In this document: piece by piece, positions 34,080-45,300 of the stretch
How the letters are laid out: the number at the start of each line of letters is the position of its first letter
Numbering within the stretch: position 1 is the stretch's first letter
Origin: Lithospermum erythrorhizon
Lineage: Eukaryota; Streptophyta; Magnoliopsida; Boraginales; Boraginaceae
Assembly (NCBI GenBank): GCA_019722365.1
Contig: JADFUC010001305.1
Coordinates: forward strand, 52,205 to 116,204
Length of the DNA: 64,000 nt
Direction: 5' to 3'
Notes under the pieces: model-generated
Told to the model about the DNA's origin: nothing
What the model saw: only the letters and a program-made list of their open reading frames with translations
Database searches by the model: none
Made by a program: the position numbers and the translations under genes

Positions 34080-34640
34080 ATGGAACCAAAGAATGTGAAG
34101 GATGCCTTGATGGATGAGAACTGGATCAATGCAATGCAAGAAGGTACTACAATTTGAAAGAAATGATGTGTGGAAACTGGTACCAAATTTCAGAGAACAC
34201 AATGTCATTAGCGCAGTAGATCTTTTAAGAAACGAAGTCGATGAACTTGGAAATGTCAACAGGAATAAAGCTAGATTAGTGGCACAAGGATGTACACAAG
34301 TGGAAGGAATTGATTTTGAAGAAACATTTGCACTCTTTTCATCAAAAGAGAAAAGACCCAGCTGATGGTTGCTCAGATATATGTGGATGACATTGTTTTT
34401 GGGGGAGTGTCAGACCCACTGGTAAAATATTTGTTAAACAAATGGAGGCCAAATTTAGATGGCGTGGTGGAGAACTTAAATATTTCTTGGGGATTCAGAT
34501 AAACCAAATGGAGGATAGCATTTCATCTCTCAATTCAAGTACGCTAAGAACATTGTGAAGAAGTTTGGTCTGGAATCAGCAAAATCCAAAAGAACCCATG
34601 ACATTTCGTGTCAGTGCAGGAGATGAAGATGCTAAAGAAG
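34080..34640 (+). pseudogene. Reverse transcriptase of element A, core deleted
   Basis: ERNDVWKLVPNF (34160-34190), NRNKARLVAQGCTQVEGIDF (34258-34317) and EETFA mark the start of the copia reverse transcriptase. Only about 65 bp later (34379-34390) comes YVDD, followed by IVFGGVSDPLVK. In the family these motifs are roughly 150 residues apart, so most of the palm/fingers between them is missing. The remaining C-terminal part reads LKYFLG.QI..MEDSI and SQFKYAKNIVKKFGLESAKS. It cannot encode an active polymerase. Confidence 0.88.
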
Positions 34641-35285
34641 TTGATGTCAACAACTATAGAAGCATGATTAGGCTTTGCTTTATCCCCAACAGCCAGTGAG
34701 TCGGACATGGCTCATTAGGAGTGTGCTAGATATCAAGCTGCTCCCAAGGAAAGTCATTTGAACCTTGTAAAGAGAAATAAAATATGGAAAGGTACTCTGA
34801 CCGTGGATTCTTGTATACTTTGATACTAACAACCTTCTTGTAGGATACTATGATGCGGGCTGGGCAGGGAATGTTGAGGATAGAAAGAGTACCTCTGGAG
34901 GATGTTTTTCTTGGAAACAACTTGGTGTCATGGTTCGGAAGGAGCGGAACTACGTATCCTTTATCAGCTCTTGAAGCTGAATATATTGTTCTTTAGTAGG
35001 CGTACTCAGTGTTAATGGTCAGCGGATGCTTGAGGAATACGGTGTCAATCCGGTGTTATGACATTGTCTTTGTGACAACATGATTATAAGTATCTCAAAA
35101 TCTGTCTGTGGGACCAATCGCATCGACATTAGGCTTGTCGCTTTATTAGAAAATTGTAGCATGTGAATACTGAAAAGCAGATAGCTAACATCTTCACCAA
35201 AGGATTGGATGTGAATCAATTTGAGTGCCTAAGGACAGCCTTAGGATTGTGTGTTATGGAGAAATAGCAATTACCTCACTGTTAT
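34641..35285 (+). pseudogene. RNase H of element A
   Basis: Contains the NNYRSMI region just upstream, then a TSGGCFSWKQLGVMV-like stretch (34890-34935), and QIANIFTKGLDVNQFECLR (35178-35233) with LGLCVMEK at 35246-35270, the usual end of pol in SIRE-type elements. Broken in at least five places. Confidence 0.8.
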
Positions 35286-35354
35286 AACACTCTTCAGAGA
35301 GCCAAATGTTATGGCCGGTCGGATAGGCAATAGGCACAGCCGGTTATTTTACGT

Positions 35355-37570
35355 AAATTGGCGGTTAACAAGGAATTGATTGCATGCAGCTTTATTGAAG
35401 AACGTGGTATGGAAGTTTTCTCTCACCACTCACATACACTCAACCCACTCACACAATTTTATTACCAATCACATACTCAAACTCTTGGCGTTGAATCATC
35501 GGCGTCCCAAAATTCTTCCAAAATCCTTTACACCAACATCAAATTTCCTCTTTACAACAAAATGGTCAAAACAAGAGGAGGCATTTCTGGTACAAGCAAG
35601 AAAGATAGAGGCGGTCAAGAGTCAAATTCTTCAAGACCTACTGGGGTTAATGAAAGGGAAAACCCATTACTTTTGATCCGTCCTCACTACGGACCAACGA
35701 AGTTCGACCAGAAACGTGTTTTTATTCTTTGCCGTGGAAGAGACAATGTTGTTTCTAAGAATCAAGCTTCGGAGCCTAAAGTTGATTCTCAAGCACAACG
35801 GAGTGTTACAGATGGAGATGTGGGTATCCATTGTCCTCCACAGCAGATACAAATGCTTGTGGTAGAATCCTAATACTAATTCTATTTCAATTAGAGAGAA
35901 AGTTGCTGGTCTGAAGCCACTGAGTGGCCGGATTGGGAGAAAATCAGGACTATAGAAATATAGGTTCCCAACATGTAAGAGTTGAGGAAATTGTAGAGAA
36001 TGTTAACCCTAAGAAGGGGTCTGAATTTGCTGAGAATGTCCAACCAAGTGTCAAGGACACTTCAGTTGAGACCAGTCTTAAGTCTGCTAAGAGTCAGAGT
36101 TCGATTAACCCCACTGTGGCTGAAATTTTGGATGGGTTAAAGAAGAATGCGAAAGGTGGTAGGATTAAGAGGGTTCTGAGAAAACAAAAGGCACATGTTC
36201 GACATTTTCCTAGAACTGTTAATCCAACTGTGAAGGGTAATAAGGATGATTCTTCAGAAAAGGATCAAGATGATGAGGTTGTGATTGTGTAAGCTATTTG
36301 GTCGGATGAGGGCTAGAGCGAAATCTTGTTGCCAGAAGAGAAGAAGTTGCGTTGATGTAGAGGAGATAGGGGGGCCATCTGCCAGAACCCATGGACTTGG
36401 AGGATTTGGAGTTATTGATTGAGAAGAAAAAGGCTGCTGAAAAGGGGAAGGGTAAGAGACCTTGTTCTGGGAAATCAAAAGAAGGGGATAATACGAAAGG
36501 AAATGAGTTGTAAATCGAGACGCTTCCACGTGGCGAGCTAAGACAATTTTATTGTTGATGATGTTGAGGAGTCTGAACAGGAAGATGCTACTTATCTTGC
36601 TAGGAGAAAATCAAAAGGAAAAATGAAGATCAATGATGATAGGAATAGGATCAATAATAGGAGGATAGCCAAGGGGATTGAAGAGATGTCTACTGAGGGA
36701 GTAGAGTTCAATTCTGAAGAGAATGAAGCTAGATGGAACTTTGTGTGTGCTAGAAATATTCTTCCTGAGAGGTATCTCTCTGAGGCTACCATGAAGAATC
36801 AGACTTACATGGATATCATTGAAGAGTCAGGGATGCTGGCCATTTTTGATGAAATTATTTGCGTGTGGCGTTGAGAGAATTCCTCACATAACCTCTCTGA
36901 AGATATTATTGATCCATCCAGTTCTATGTTTCATAAAGTAAAGATGAGGGGTAAGCTATTTAATTTTAGTCGACTTTGATCGACTAAGCGTTATATAGGT
37001 GCAGATAATTAGGTCATTGGATCGGTCCACGAGAAAATTAAATGACCCCGTGAGGGCCGCTTGGCCCGATGGTGTGTTGACTGAATTGCCAATCTGGTCC
37101 CAACCTCCAACAATACCAATGTTAGTGAAGCTGTGGGGAGAATGTTGTATGTCATGGGATCTGATCAGGAGATGAACTTTGGGAGAGTGATATTTGATCA
37201 AATTGTGGATCACTCAAGAACTGGAGCAAAACTGAAGCCCATTGGCTTTCCTAGCCTGATATGCAGTCTGCTGATTCCCCAACATCCTGAGATCTTGAAA
37301 GGCTGCATGGTCTTGGAAGATCTTTAAGCCTGCTACTATCAGTGACAAGTTGATCTGCAGGAAGCAGTAGTGGATGTGGGGTCAAAGATGCTAATTTGGT
37401 GTTGTGCCCAGGGGGAGGTTGTTGTCTTTGGCGATCAGGAAACATGAAGACTAAAAATCTTTGGAGGTGGATGTCGGCTAAAAGCGAGAACAAAGTGGCT
37501 GAGTTGAAAGCCAAAATTCAAGCCTTGTGAATACTTTCCTCCAAGCGTCAATGATCCTACCTCTGTCTTA
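35355..37570 (+). pseudogene. Envelope-like extra region of element A
   Basis: The likely start is MVKTRGG at 35562 within the 35358-35873 frame; MVKTR starts are typical of the extra frame in SIRE-type elements. Later pieces: 35924-36292 with a basic Lys-rich stretch; RWNFVCARNILPERYLSE (36731-36784) and MKNQTYMDI at 36791, characteristic of the family; and FDQIVDHSRTGAKLKPIGFP with SLICSLLIPQHPEILKG at 37192-37307. The same W.FVCARN motif is in element D. Function is unknown; no clear membrane segment or signal peptide is visible. Frames are interrupted at about 35873, 36292 and 36874. Confidence 0.8.
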
Positions 37571-37619
37571 TGAAGATCTACTCAGTCTCATGTGTAATTT
37601 GCTTTGGGCCCATTTTTAT

Positions 37620-37637
37620 GACAAATAGGGGGAGTAT
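37620..37637 (+). other. Polypurine-like tract of element A
   Basis: GACAAATAGGGGGAGTATG follows the envelope-like region. It lies 215 bp upstream of the 3' LTR, parallel to the arrangement in D (18762). Confidence 0.5.
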
Positions 37638-37851
37638 GTTGTGTTTTAGCCCCTTATTTGTCTTGGATAATATTTTATTTTCTATTCTGATTGTATATCC
37701 TTTGACCCTTCTTTGGCGGCGGTTGAATTCGACAACTTTATTATTACTTAATGTTTGTTTGTTGATTTGCTGTTTTAACACTTGTGTCTTGACATGGAGG
37801 ATATTTTTTGAAGGCCTTGGAGGATTTTGTTGAAGGCGTTAGGATTTGTCA

Positions 37852-38644
37852 TGTGTATCGACCAAGTATCAGCTTGATAGGGGGCTTTCCCGGATGTCTC
37901 GCTTGCATGTTCAGTTCGAGAGATATGTGCGTATAAAAGAATAGGTGATATATGAAGATCTCGAAAATATATTCCTTGAAGATCAAAGTTGTTTTAATAA
38001 GGCAAGCATTGGAGTCATATTAGGACTCGTATACTTATGGCAGGCGGTGGATCTCAAATCAAAGACCTTACTATATTAAAGACCGAAACCCTACAACACC
38101 TACACTATATAAAGGCGTTGATTTAAAGAATGAAAACCACCAAAATAATTTATTTACAACAAAGCATTCTTGCATTGATAGAGACAAATTTTTATTCATA
38201 TTTAGTGTAGGTCACTTGTGTTAGAAGAAGTATCTAATCTTTTAAGTAATGTACGATTGTTATACCACTCCGTTGTAATAATCATTGAGAGAGCTTTCAT
38301 TGAATTATTGTAAATTCGAACCTTTGGGGAGAGTGTTGACAAGAGAGAAGGGAAGATAGGTGGATCCTAGTCTTAGAAAATAGATTGAAGGTTAGTTAGG
38401 GGGCGTCGTAGAATGTGGGCATTTTGTAAGACCCTACTTGTAATTACTTCATATTATAGTGGAAGTTCTCCTGATATTTGCCCCAGACGTATGTGCGACT
38501 CTAATGTGAGAGCGGGTTACCAATCTCGGAGTTATTTACTTTATAACGTTTATTTATTTATTTTGTTTTATGCTTGTGAATCAGTGTCGGTGACTATTGG
38601 TTGGACACTTATTTGCATTTACTAGGCTTAAGTTGACTTTTTCA
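37852..38644 (+). repeat. Second (shared) LTR of element A
   Basis: TG at 37852, ending TTTTTCA at 38644, followed directly by a new primer-binding-like sequence (TTAGTATCAGGAG). It closes one internal region and opens another. Its right half is the best match to the copy-1 LTR at 1794-2586. Confidence 0.85.
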
Positions 38645-39115
38645 ATTAGTATCAGGAGAAAGCAGGGCACTCGACATATAGGCGAGATTTGAGTGAACTC
38701 ATAAACAAATAAAAAATGGAAGCTAATAAGAAATGAGGATCGTCAGCGAGACCACCTTGATTGGATGGAAAATTTATCCATGCTTTGGAAGGCGGAGAAT
38801 GGCTGCTTTTTAAAATAAGTTGATTCCAAGTATGGAATCTTGTAATTTTCTTAATGGGCGGCTCATGAGGCCGAGAGGGATAGGGAAGAGTTGTGAAGAC
38901 TGAGGCTGAAAGGACTCCTGCAAAGGATGAGTTAGCTCTTGGAAATGACAAGATACAGAATGCCATTTTCACGGTACATTGACCTAATGTGTTCAAGATG
39001 ATTAGTAATTACCTTGTTACTAAAGGAAGCATGGAAATATTGCAAACATCTTATGAAAAGAACATCCAAGGTTAAGATGTCGAGGCTTGACAACTAACTT
39101 AGTAGATGGGAATTT
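38645..39115 (+). pseudogene. Second leader and gag start of element A
   Basis: Primer-binding-like site, leader and ATG at 38716 (MEANKK, then stop). Frames repeat the gag N terminus seen at 30967, including ELALGND near 38930 and the N.NAIF motif. Homology is lost near 39115, where LTR sequence begins. The rest of gag and pol is absent. Confidence 0.75.
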
Positions 39116-39128
39116 GAGGCTGGGTTGC

Positions 39129-39240
39129 AATCTCGGAGTTATTTACTTTATAAGCCGTTTATTTATTTATTGTGTTTTATGTGTGGGATCAGTGTCGGTG
39201 GTGGTGGTTGGACACTTATTTGTTTATAAACAAGTTCACT
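39129..39240 (+). repeat. Third LTR piece of element A (3' end only)
   Basis: AATCTCGGAGTTATTTACTT through GGACACTTATTTG matches 38521-38610, ending AAGTTCA. Only the last 110 bp of the LTR remain. Confidence 0.75.
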
Positions 39241-39565
39241 GAGGATCGATTAGGAATTTTACATTTAGAAATGTTGAAAGGAGGTTTGCGTTCCAAGCAC
39301 CTACATCATTTCAATCTAGTTTTTCTAGCTAGAAACGTTGGAGACTCTTTCAATATTAAACGAAATTAATAAGGCCATGTTATGGAGAGTGGGATCAAGG
39401 AGAGGTATCAATATCTGGAATGATTGGTGGATTGATAACAAAAGAAAATTTAATAAAGAATGGGTACAATTAGGATGCTTAATCAAGTAATATACAACCA
39501 ATGTTTAGAAACACAAAGCCACATGGTAGTCAGCGGCATACTTTGTTTCTTAACTCCCTTTTCTG
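39241..39565 (+). pseudogene. LINE reverse transcriptase C-terminal part (left piece)
   Basis: Reads a GGL.S.HLHHFNLVFLARN stretch (39275-39340), then MLWRVGSRRGINIWNDWWI at about 39379-39435. GG(L)G...L..FN.A.LAK and W....G..I.IW.D.WI are the conserved end of the plant L1-type LINE reverse transcriptase, leading to the zf-RVT region. One frameshift separates the two pieces. It is continued at 44212 on the other side of copia B. It would have been part of ORF2. Confidence 0.8.
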
Positions 39566-39570
39566 GTTAT

Positions 39571-39830
39571 TGGTAAAGCATGTTCTGGGTGTCCAAAATG
39601 CAGTGGGACTTAGTTTGCCGTAATTGGCATATACCGAGGCTACTTATTGTATTCTTTATGATCTTGGGTGGTAGCTATCCTGAGGATTTGGTTCTTTTTT
39701 TGAAACATCACAGGTACCGATTCTCTTTGTAATAGGATTCAAACTCTTGTACTATTATGTATATAAATACTCTGATTAATCATCACAATTGATGATGGCG
39801 ACTGAAACTATCTTCTTCTATTTCCTATCG
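39571..39830 (+). repeat. 5' LTR of copia B (copy 2)
   Basis: Begins TGGTAAAGCATGTTC (a variant of TGTTAAGCATGTTG) and ends TTTCCTATCG before TGATATAACCAGAGC. About 260 bp, homologous to 43949-44206. Confidence 0.85.
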
Positions 39831-39899
39831 TGATATAACCAGAGCAAGCGATCTACGCCTAATTCGTTCTGGCGCCTCGCTTCTTCATAGGTCCACCAT

Positions 39900-41138
39900 T
39901 ATGTCCACTTCATTTTCTTACCGCCATGACTAATTCCGCTCACTTCTCCGCCTACCTTCGACAAACTCTATTAAAAACTCCTTGAGCTCATACCACACCA
40001 TCACTAATCGTCCACCACCACCCTTAATTTACCCACCCGGTAATACCCACTGATATGTGTTAAAAGCTACATTGCCATGAGCTCGCGTATACAAATTACC
40101 TTAGTGGAAAAGGTGATTCAAAAATTTTGAAGCATTAAAACTCGCGTCGCTTAGTGATGGCGCTCTACTCGTCCGCTAATGGCCCGCCCACTTCGACACT
40201 TGGATTCAAATAATAACTTAGTGCGATCTTGGATTCGTGCCGCCCACTTTTTTTACCCGTGCTCAAAGCAGCTACCAATCACGATTGCACAAGTGCGTGT
40301 GATGCTTCAAACACTCTTAACCAAGTATTTTTTGGATCATGCTCAACCTACTCGTGAATCTTCATTTCCAAGTTTCCAGGGCGTTTATAAAAAAAGTTTC
40401 GGAGCGTTCACGAAGGTTACTTACCATGGTGACTATCTCTTATGATTCGCGGCTCTAGTGTTCCTTCATGGCTGGCTGGGGAGAACCGTTAAATTGTGAT
40501 CGTTGGTCAGCTCCTCTTGCAGGATTGCCACCCAGTTTGCTCCGTTTGTTACGGTTATCAACAACACATGACTAATGCCTTCTTTTGCCACTCTTCGTCC
40601 CATGCTCTTGAGTGATTTGATCGTATTACTCTTCTCAGTAGTACATGACACACTCTACAATATGGTGTTATACTTTCATTGCCGCTGATGACTCCATTTC
40701 TCTCGAACAAAGGGAGGATCCTTCTCGATAACAAAGGTCTTAGCCCCAAATGGTGGTAGATATCAAAATTATCGTTACCAGTAGCCTCAATTTGCCTTCT
40801 GATAGCGTCTGAATCAGCGGGTAAGAACAATCTACATTTCAGGATGGCATTCTTGGCCAAGGTCCTAATAAACTCCCAGGCAAAAATACCAATCAATGTT
40901 AGATTTGTAAGCGGCACAATCACACCGATATGGAGTGTACTCAACGATTTCAATCATTCGTATACCTTGATTCGGACCTCGCTTTAGTCTTTCGACATCG
41001 CCCAGGCAGCGTCTTGATAATAACTACCTTATAGAATTCTAATCCTCATCTCTTTTGGATTTGAAGGATCCAAAGAGCGGCGACTCCCTCATTGATGCAT
41101 TAGTAATGGGTCTTTATACCCTCTCAACTAAATCGTCC
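39900..41138 (+). pseudogene. gag of copia B (copy 2)
   Basis: Starts with MSTSFSYRHD-like sequence near 39901. Frame-shifted pieces include a DHAQPTRESSFPSF region (40334-40380) and TNAFFCHSSS-like sequence (40570-40600). A degraded zinc-knuckle segment lies at 40890-40960. Equivalent to 3189-4385 in copy 1, but without the C insertion: the unoccupied site CGTCC TCAACATTAG is at 41134-41148. Confidence 0.7.
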
Positions 41139-41490
41139 TCAACATTAGCCTATCGTCTCTCACAATCACTTTCTTAGTCAGTAAGGCTTGAGTCGTGATG
41201 TCGGCACTGCGTGTCTTTGTTCCTACTGTCGACCTCAATTCACCCAATTTCGACTTCTTATTCCTTGTGGAACAAGCGTCTCCGACATCCAGGTTACGAT
41301 GTATTACGGCAAGTTAAGTCAAAAACATAGTAATTCTTTGGATTCTGAACCCCGTTATGTAATGTTTGCAAACTTGCAAACTGTCTAAAATTATCTTCTT
41401 CTAATTCTCGATCCCCATTATCTTTTAATTCATTATGATGTTTGGCAATCTCCAACGGTATCTCCCTCGAGAATGCGTGGGCTACTAACT
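41139..41490 (+). pseudogene. Pre-integrase region of copia B (copy 2)
   Basis: Aligned with 9601-9945 in copy 1. Contains CNVCKLA at about 41365. Homology to copia B stops near 41490 after GAATGCGT, and Athila-type 3' sequence follows. Confidence 0.7.
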
Positions 41491-42618
41491 TTTTTTAGAT
41501 AATGCGGTGCGAAAATGAGTTTCGTAGCGAGCCAATAACGTTAACTTTTAATATCGGATTCGTCCGAAGCTTGAGTTAATTGAGAAACTTATTACTTAAC
41601 TTTGAGTTTACATATAGCTCAATTTCTTCTCAGATAGATATGTTTGGAGAGCAAACTAAAAAGTAAAAGGTTGATTTGGATTTTCAACTCTCCTCTAATC
41701 CTTGCTAGACTATCGTGTTTTGTCTTTTGTTTGTGTGTGAATTTCGGGTTTTAAATCATTTAGGTCTCCTTGAAGCGGGTAATATCTTCTAATTTTTGCA
41801 ACACCAACTTTTAATCATTGAGGACAATTTATTGGTTAGGTTGGGGAGAGAGGATAGTGGAATATATGAAATATCTCTTTAAAAAAATTTGGATGTCCTG
41901 AAGGCAATGAGAGTAAGGGTATACTTGACCATGTGCCTAAAAATACAACCTTTTGGAAACACTTGAACTCATAACTTCAATATTTGAAATTAAATAAACT
42001 TGACACATATCACTTCTATCTTTGTCGAGTATTATCTAATAGTTGTTTATAAGTCATCCTCGCCTTACATCTGACAAAAGACTATGGATTATGGCAGATA
42101 ATTCTACTCGCCTCCCTATTTGCAAATGGATTTAAACTTAATTGTTTAAAAAAATGATAAATAAGATTTGCATTTGAGTATTTCAATTCTTGTTTAGTGG
42201 ATATAATCCACCTAGTGAAATTGTGACAAATATTATGCTTGAGCATTCTTCTTGGTGTGATACTCTGTCGTGAATTATTTTCTCTGAGAACTTGTTTTGA
42301 ATAAATAACAATGCCTTCATGTAGACATACAAATGATGAAGGCATAGATTTTACCTCAAGCTCTCCTATAAAGCTCACCTAAAAATTTATCCACTTGGTG
42401 AACCCCGTGAGTCTAAATGAATTTTGTCTAAATAGATTTTTTTTACTAAACCACCTTATGAGCCTATATAATAAAATTAATTCATGATTGTCCGTCACTC
42501 AAAGTGTCTAGCAGATTATTCTTGTAGTAGTGGTTTGTTCACAAAAATGAATGTGTAAAGAAAAGGTTAAGTGTTCAAAAAAAAACAAAAAACAAAAGTG
42601 AAGAAGAAGCAGTCGGAA

Positions 42619-42671
<53 letters not shown>

Positions 42672-43340
42672 GAAATGATAATAGAAGGTGAAGAATGGAA
42701 TTAAAGAAAAGATGCGGAGTAGAGCCTAAGTGTAATTGTTCTTCTGAGGAGTAATTAGGTATTAGCGTCTCGCTTGACTTTTAGTTGAGCCAAATATATT
42801 CTATCCTACTTTAAACTCATTACAACCCAATAAAGACCGTCTGACTTATGTTGCATGTTTGAAGTCCAATCTTGCAAGTTTGAAGTCCAATTATACTAAC
42901 AAATAATCGAGCTTACATTGTTGTCCTATTTATGGATGAGTTTTGATTATACCACAATTTTGTATTTGGACAATATCTTGAACTAAAATAATCAATTGAT
43001 CATTCAATTGAGTGAATGATAACTCATTGGGTTACAAGTTGTATTCAAATCAAAGGCTAAAAATATCTCCATCAATGGTCAAAATGACAATAAATGTGGA
43101 TGTTCCAGATTTGAACTTTGGAGCACATAGTTTGACATTTTATTCCTCGTAATTCACACAAAAAGTGAGTTATGACAAGGCCAAGCTGAAATGAAGTCAC
43201 TCAAAGAGATCCATAAATTCGGTTTAAGAAAGATTAAGTCCATTTTAATAAATACAGAAGTGGAGACATGGTGTGTTCAAATTATTAATGCAATGCTTGA
43301 GATCGATAAGTCAAATTATTAATGAAAATACATGAATCAA
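41491..43340 (+). mobile_element. Athila-type 3' remnant inside copia B
   Basis: 41491-42780 is non-coding or badly decayed. It includes ATTGAGGACAATTTATTGGT (41818) and a GGGGAGAGAGGATAGTGG purine run (41843-41860), typical of the segment upstream of Athila 3' LTRs. From about 42860 to 43305 the sequence aligns with the Athila LTR at 20240-20660. No gag or pol remains. The 5' part of the element and part of copia B were evidently deleted together. Confidence 0.65.
42621..42668. repeat. (TA)24 microsatellite
   Basis: Uninterrupted 48-bp alternation of T and A inside the Athila remnant. Confidence 0.98.
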
Positions 43341-43344
43341 ATAA

Positions 43345-43934
43345 TTGTTAATCACTTGTTCTCAATTTATGCACGCACCCATACGTGCATATGAAGCTAT
43401 GAGATTCTTCGCTATCTTTCTAGTACCAAATCTCATAGTATTGTTTTTGTGTGCCTACACTTTTGTGAACTTGTATGTGTACCTGATTACGATTGGGCGG
43501 GTTGCCTAAATTTCCTGGCGTTCCAACTTCGGGTATTGTATCTCTTTTTTGAGATAAATCTCATTACTTAGTCTTCTAAGAAATAGGTGATCGTGGCTCG
43601 CTCCAATGGCCGAGGCACAGTATAGATTTCTTGCATCGTATGACTAAACTTACTTAGTTCAAATTTTGTTATGTGATCTTGATTTCGCTGCCTCGTTGAG
43701 TAGCTTACTGTGATAATATTGTTGCAACGTACCTGGCCTACAATCCTGTGATCCATTCTCGGAAAAAGCACATTAGCATTGGCTATCATTTCGTTCGGGA
43801 AAAAGTTGTTGTAGGTGCCTTATGTGTTGTCCATGTTCCGACGCATGCTCAGTTGGAAGATGTTTTTACTAAGGCTCTTTCTGGTCCAAAGTTTCGTCTG
43901 GCTCTTTCCAATCGTTTCTGTCTTCGACCAGTAC
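43345..43934 (+). pseudogene. RNase H of copia B (copy 2)
   Basis: Shifted frames read a YLK/GTI..GL region near 43390, DYDWAGCP-like sequence around 43480-43505, then YCDNI.A (43708-43728), NPVIHSRKKHISIGYHFVRE (43744-43801) and VVHVPTHAQLEDVFTKALSG (43828-43887). These are the RNase H end motifs of copia pol. The 68-codon intact piece 43748-43954 ends with the stop that overlaps the LTR start. Confidence 0.88.
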
Positions 43935-43948
43935 AGATTGAGGGAGAA
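43935..43948 (+). other. Polypurine tract of copia B
   Basis: AGATTGAGGGAGAA directly before the TG of the 3' LTR. Confidence 0.85.
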
Positions 43949-44206
43949 TGTTAAGCATGTTGTAGTGTCTAGATGCAGTAGGACTTAGTTAGCCGTGGTT
44001 GGCATATAACATGCTACTTATTGTAATTGTTATGATTTTGTATTGGTAGCTATCACATAGCTTGGTTCTGTTTTGTTTAGACTTATCCTAGCTACTGATT
44101 CTCTTGTAATAGGATTTAAACTCTTGTACTAATATGTTCTATAAATACAGCAGTTACTCATCATAATTGATGATGAGCCATAAATATCTTCTTCTATTTG
44201 CTATCA
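43949..44206 (+). repeat. 3' LTR of copia B (copy 2)
   Basis: TGTTAAGCATGTTG start, CTATCA end, 258 bp, followed by GTTAT. Confidence 0.9.
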
Positions 44207-44211
44207 GTTAT

Positions 44212-45300
44212 ATAGTTAATAAAATTTTAAAAATTAAACTGGTAGTGAAATGGATTCTAAAATTTGGAATAGATATTAGTTTTCAACCAAAATATATATA
44301 TTATAATTAATCATAATTTTAGAAAAAATAATAAACCCTCTCTTCTTTTAACAACATTAGAAATTACTTGGAAAATCCTTTGGAAGGCTCCTTTCCCTCA
44401 CAAAATTAAAATATTTTATAACTTAAATTTAACTAGACTTCCCTTTCAAACAACATAAATGAGAACTTCAGTGTGTGTCAGCTTGCCTGCTTATTAAATC
44501 CAAAGATTGTCCATTTACTTACAAATATTTGGAAGTTTGTTTTCCCTTCTTTTCATATAGACCCCCTTACATCTATCCATTCAAGAGTTCGTTGTGTCAT
44601 GGTTCTCACATCATACTAGTAATCATGAGTTTCTTTTATTTGGAAGCACAATTTGGCATATCTAGTTTCTAATGAATGACAGTGTTTTCAATGGTGTGGA
44701 TTGAACAATAAAAAAAGCATTATCAAGTATTTACAAGATGACAAATGATTGGAGTCGGACAAAGAATATAACACTCAATAAATCAGCAATTTGCAATGAA
44801 AATGTGCATTCCAACCGACAACAATTCCCAAACTTTATCTTATATGAAGACATCTTCTTATTTGGAAATACATGTAGAGGAAAGTGTGGTAAAAGAAATT
44901 ACAAAATTCTCATTGGCATCACAAATGTTGAAGTTCCCGTAATTATCCTCTTTGTCGTCAAGAATCAATTGAACATTGATGGGAAATTCAAACGACCCTG
45001 AGAATCAAATTACCAACTTACATCAAAGAATAATACCAACTCACTTTGAAAGCACTACTTGAATCACTTTACACTATAATTATTTTAGTTAAAACCAACG
45101 ATTATCACCATATCCACATTAATGATGGGTTCTTTTTTCAAGTTTGGAGCTGAACATTTCAAACTATTAACAATTGGGCAGTTAAATCAATTTTGCAAGA
45201 AAATCTTTGAAGATTTGCAGTTTCTTGTGGAGATCGACGAAATTTGAATGTTTGTTAAATCTGCAAGATGTTGTTATTAGGAATTATTCTAATCTATGTA
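44212..45300 (+). pseudogene. LINE zf-RVT and RNase H-like end (right piece)
   Basis: Continues the LINE after copia B. Translation shows TLEITWKILWKAPFPHKIKI (44351-44410), the start of the zf-RVT segment, then a KFVFPSFH-like piece (44533-44558), and SFIWKHNLAYL near 44630-44665. The last part (45150-45250) reads NWAVKSILQENL and RF(A)VSCGDRRNLN, which resembles the end of the LINE RNase H domain. There are several stops. No poly-A tail is obvious; homology fades near 45300. Confidence 0.7.

Larger units (their letters stand above)
30117..39240 (+). mobile_element. SIRE/Maximus-type copia element A, array with three LTR pieces
   Basis: Arrangement: LTR 30117-30901, internal region with gag, pol and envelope-like part (30902-37851), LTR 37852-38644, a second primer-binding site and gag start (38645-39115), then the 3' 110 bp of a third LTR (39129-39240). 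A normal insertion has two LTRs; sharing the middle one indicates unequal recombination between copies or tandem insertion with deletion. The lineage is set by gag and the extra 3' region, as for element D, but LTR sequences of A and D differ, so they are separate families. All frames are broken and reverse transcriptase lacks its core. Confidence 0.85.
39566..44211 (+). mobile_element. Copia B (copy 2) with target duplication GTTAT
   Basis: LTRs 39571-39830 and 43949-44206, flanked by GTTAT at 39566-39570 and 44207-44211. It is inserted in the LINE. The internal region holds gag (39900-41100) and pre-integrase/integrase start (41139-41490), then an Athila remnant (41490-43340) that replaces the remaining integrase and reverse transcriptase, and RNase H (43345-43952). 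The same insertion is present in copy 1 at 2885. Short LTRs and a TGATATAACCAGAGC primer-binding site (39831) are as in copy 1. Confidence 0.88.

Noticed and set aside
33858..34259. Minus-strand 133-codon frame
   Set aside because: Antisense to the integrase/reverse transcriptase linker of element A; Ser-rich composition without homology that I recognise.
40558..40953. Minus-strand 131-codon frame as a gene
   Set aside because: Antisense to copia B gag; no equivalent frame in the copy-1 homologue.
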